Below, one piece after another: positions 23,201 through 23,417 of a DNA stretch of 23,417 bases. Source of the DNA: Kiritimatiellia bacterium (GTDB lineage Bacteria; Verrucomicrobiota; Kiritimatiellia; RFP12; UBA1067); NCBI GenBank assembly GCA_024405335.1, contig JAKSOX010000005.1, positions 1 through 23,417 on the forward strand, given 5' to 3'. Under the pieces are notes generated by a model, which was not told the origin of the DNA, searched no databases, and saw only the letters and a list, made by a program, of their open reading frames with translations. The position numbers and the translations under genes were made by a program. The first letter of the stretch is position 1; each line of letters begins with the position of its first letter.

Positions 23201-23417
23201 GTCGGCTCCACCACCAGTTTGAACGGCGGCTTCGCCTTGAACACGAGGCGGCTCTTTTCGCGGATCGCCGCCTTGACGCCCTTTGAAACCGGCAGGATTT
23301 CCGCCCGGTCCAGCGGCAGCGACGACGATTCGATTTCCACCGTCGCCTCGCCCGCGCTCTCGAGCACGGCGAAACTGTAGGGATGCCGTTCGGGTTCCTT
23401 GATGCGGTTTTCCGGCA
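20233..23417 (-). CDS. Fusion of polygalacturonase-like beta-helix with TIM-barrel-like glycosidase region, N-terminus cut by window edge
   Basis: At least 1060 residues are visible and the frame runs open to the window edge, so the true start is outside; a GTG at 23367 is internal. The N-terminal part (DNA about 22150-23417) has VVYFGPGRHRPETISL and TLYLAAGAW, the usual entry of GH28-type right-handed beta-helices. NDDGID (about 22762-22782) and QDDCI (about 22698-22720) correspond to the catalytic NTD and G/QDD motifs, but the GHG histidine motif is replaced by a NAIRIG segment. The middle (about 21000-22080) has ILLDDDFGV, ECFCDRH and VELWDEADTFPQNYW, recalling GH42-like barrels. The last part (about 20233-20900) looks like beta sandwiches. 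It is probably a secreted or cell-bound polysaccharide-acting protein; the substrate is unknown. Confidence 0.85.
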   Translation of the reverse strand, partial: PENRIKEPERHPYSFAVLESAGEATVEIESSSLPLDRAEILPVSKGVKAAIREKSRLVFKAKPPFKLVVEPTGRHDALFLAGYLPEANPPKAGDPGVVYFGPGRHRPETISLASNQTLYLAAGAWVEAAVCGIGTNVAVRGRGVLSGAPWPWTKGPRFPHKVNKSGCMLNLQGRDLTVRDVTLHSSWCWTLVLNAATNALIDGVNVVGGRVINDDGIDVCRAKDVEIRNSFVRCQDDCITPKWHCENLVATNCVLWTDVANAIRIGYECSRPPLTYKNLLFKDLDVLHLTLEPSKPEDYWANCAICIQPVNEQTLEDFTFEDVRFHSVNPWDVFLLVKTMPTTTFNAFPDPGYAKNMTFRNVSIPYAHGGMCAAFFAHDDRHFIDGVTFDNVRGCGPIRKKGAVRNVPSTPAPRFVNVLPSFAEAPDFALSEIRRQRRDVGLREFMPSLSFHPQRTPAKALIPELCGRFRKLKADLKDDDVVLGVLIQSILGHGWNGKVPLTDEKWTHMRKLQKDAEDPRYCLLDPGFRAYALDCVASIARERPAFILLDDDFGVRSGECFCDRHVAQFNAALGVEWTRADYRKLYAGEATDDPRVLKVNAVLQRTMTDMAREIRRTIDAVDPAMRCGLCACWPGWWQLDEVVHALAGPNTRPFLRLNGACYGDVKAADLVHQFRGMRRVAAQITGDVELWDEADTFPQNYWSESAAMFHAHLTQAMLMGLDGAKLWTSEFRHPVHTGSQARYEAYLRDFAGFYATLRETIAAGVRWQGVGAPVFRPRPVLGGHALRTPEGVYGDDWSCPLEATFGTPLRYDSVDAGGAFTLRREDVRAMTDDDIAKVLSGKAIVGGKAAQLLCARGFGELLGVKADAGDDAFHFKFETPADGSWLMGCNWCEGMTRLAPVGRGAETTHWFCQGTRVAPERKFPAAVQFKNAKGGTVITLGWDFDLPFHYQFQPLRRAEYLSHLDRLNGKPVEFVAETGDATLVRHGLLADGHELVTLNALTYEVEPSVKLRLLRTPKTAEELSPAGAWRPVSWTRTAPDAVVVAAELKPLVPLVLRFGF

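Noticed and set aside
20056..23286. 1076-codon open frame on the plus strand opposite the beta-helix fusion gene
   Set aside because: Its product is almost pure Arg/His/Ala/Val low-complexity sequence, it has no recognisable motif, and it mirrors a real gene. Long antisense frames are expected at this GC content.

Overview
The window is high-GC bacterial chromosome, densely packed, and every gene I can support lies on the minus strand, so transcription runs from high to low coordinates. Intergenic gaps are short: the longest are about 190 bp (3078-3267, upstream of the zinc-ribbon gene) and 142 bp (20091-20232, upstream of rpsP). No gene-free stretch exceeds 300 bp. Housekeeping translation genes alternate with secreted glycan-active proteins, a sugar-metabolism cassette and a type II fatty-acid-like cassette. 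A lipobox lipoprotein, signal peptides and a lysophosphatidate-type acyltransferase suggest a Gram-negative glycan degrader. A member of the PVC group (Verrucomicrobiota, Kiritimatiellota or Lentisphaerota) is my best guess, but that is inference and not shown by a marker gene.

Layout in transcription order. (1) 20233-23417: a large protein cut by the window edge, with an N-terminal polygalacturonase-like beta-helix joined to a TIM-barrel-like glycosidase region and a C-terminal beta-rich domain. A likely terminator follows it. (2) 18698-20090: rpsP-rplS-trmD behind a recognisable promoter. The order is unusual and no rimM is present. A GHL10-type secreted glycosidase-like gene starts 4 bp after trmD. 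(3) 10061-17002: an 800-residue lipoprotein with an internal duplication, with its own extended -10 box. It is followed by an overlapping run dehydratase, ketoreductase, ketosynthase, chain-length factor and PlsC-like acyltransferase, then an HpcH/HpaI aldolase. The five lipid-type genes resemble the core of an aryl-polyene-like or other special polyketide/fatty-acid pathway, but no acyl carrier protein is in the window. (4) 8145-10056: UDP-glucuronate decarboxylase and an EamA/DMT permease. (5) 3268-8031: a secreted aldose epimerase with its own extended -10 box, then RidA, a PfkB sugar kinase, a class II aldolase, a DUF5009-type membrane acyltransferase-like protein and tRNA-Leu(UAA) 6 bp after the last stop. 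(6) 1246-3077: a COG1579-type zinc-ribbon protein, RNase P RNA (rnpB) and a NIF3-family protein behind one canonical sigma-70 promoter. (7) 1-1151: tRNA-Thr(GGU) and tuf (EF-Tu), the latter cut by the window edge.

The most interesting items are the beta-helix/TIM-barrel fusion, the five-gene ketosynthase cassette coupled by stop/start overlap to a duplicated-domain lipoprotein, and RNA genes embedded in protein operons. I found no CRISPR array, transposon, integrase, phage gene or obvious attachment site. Coordinates, motifs and spacings were read by eye; family assignments rest on motif recognition and not on a database search.
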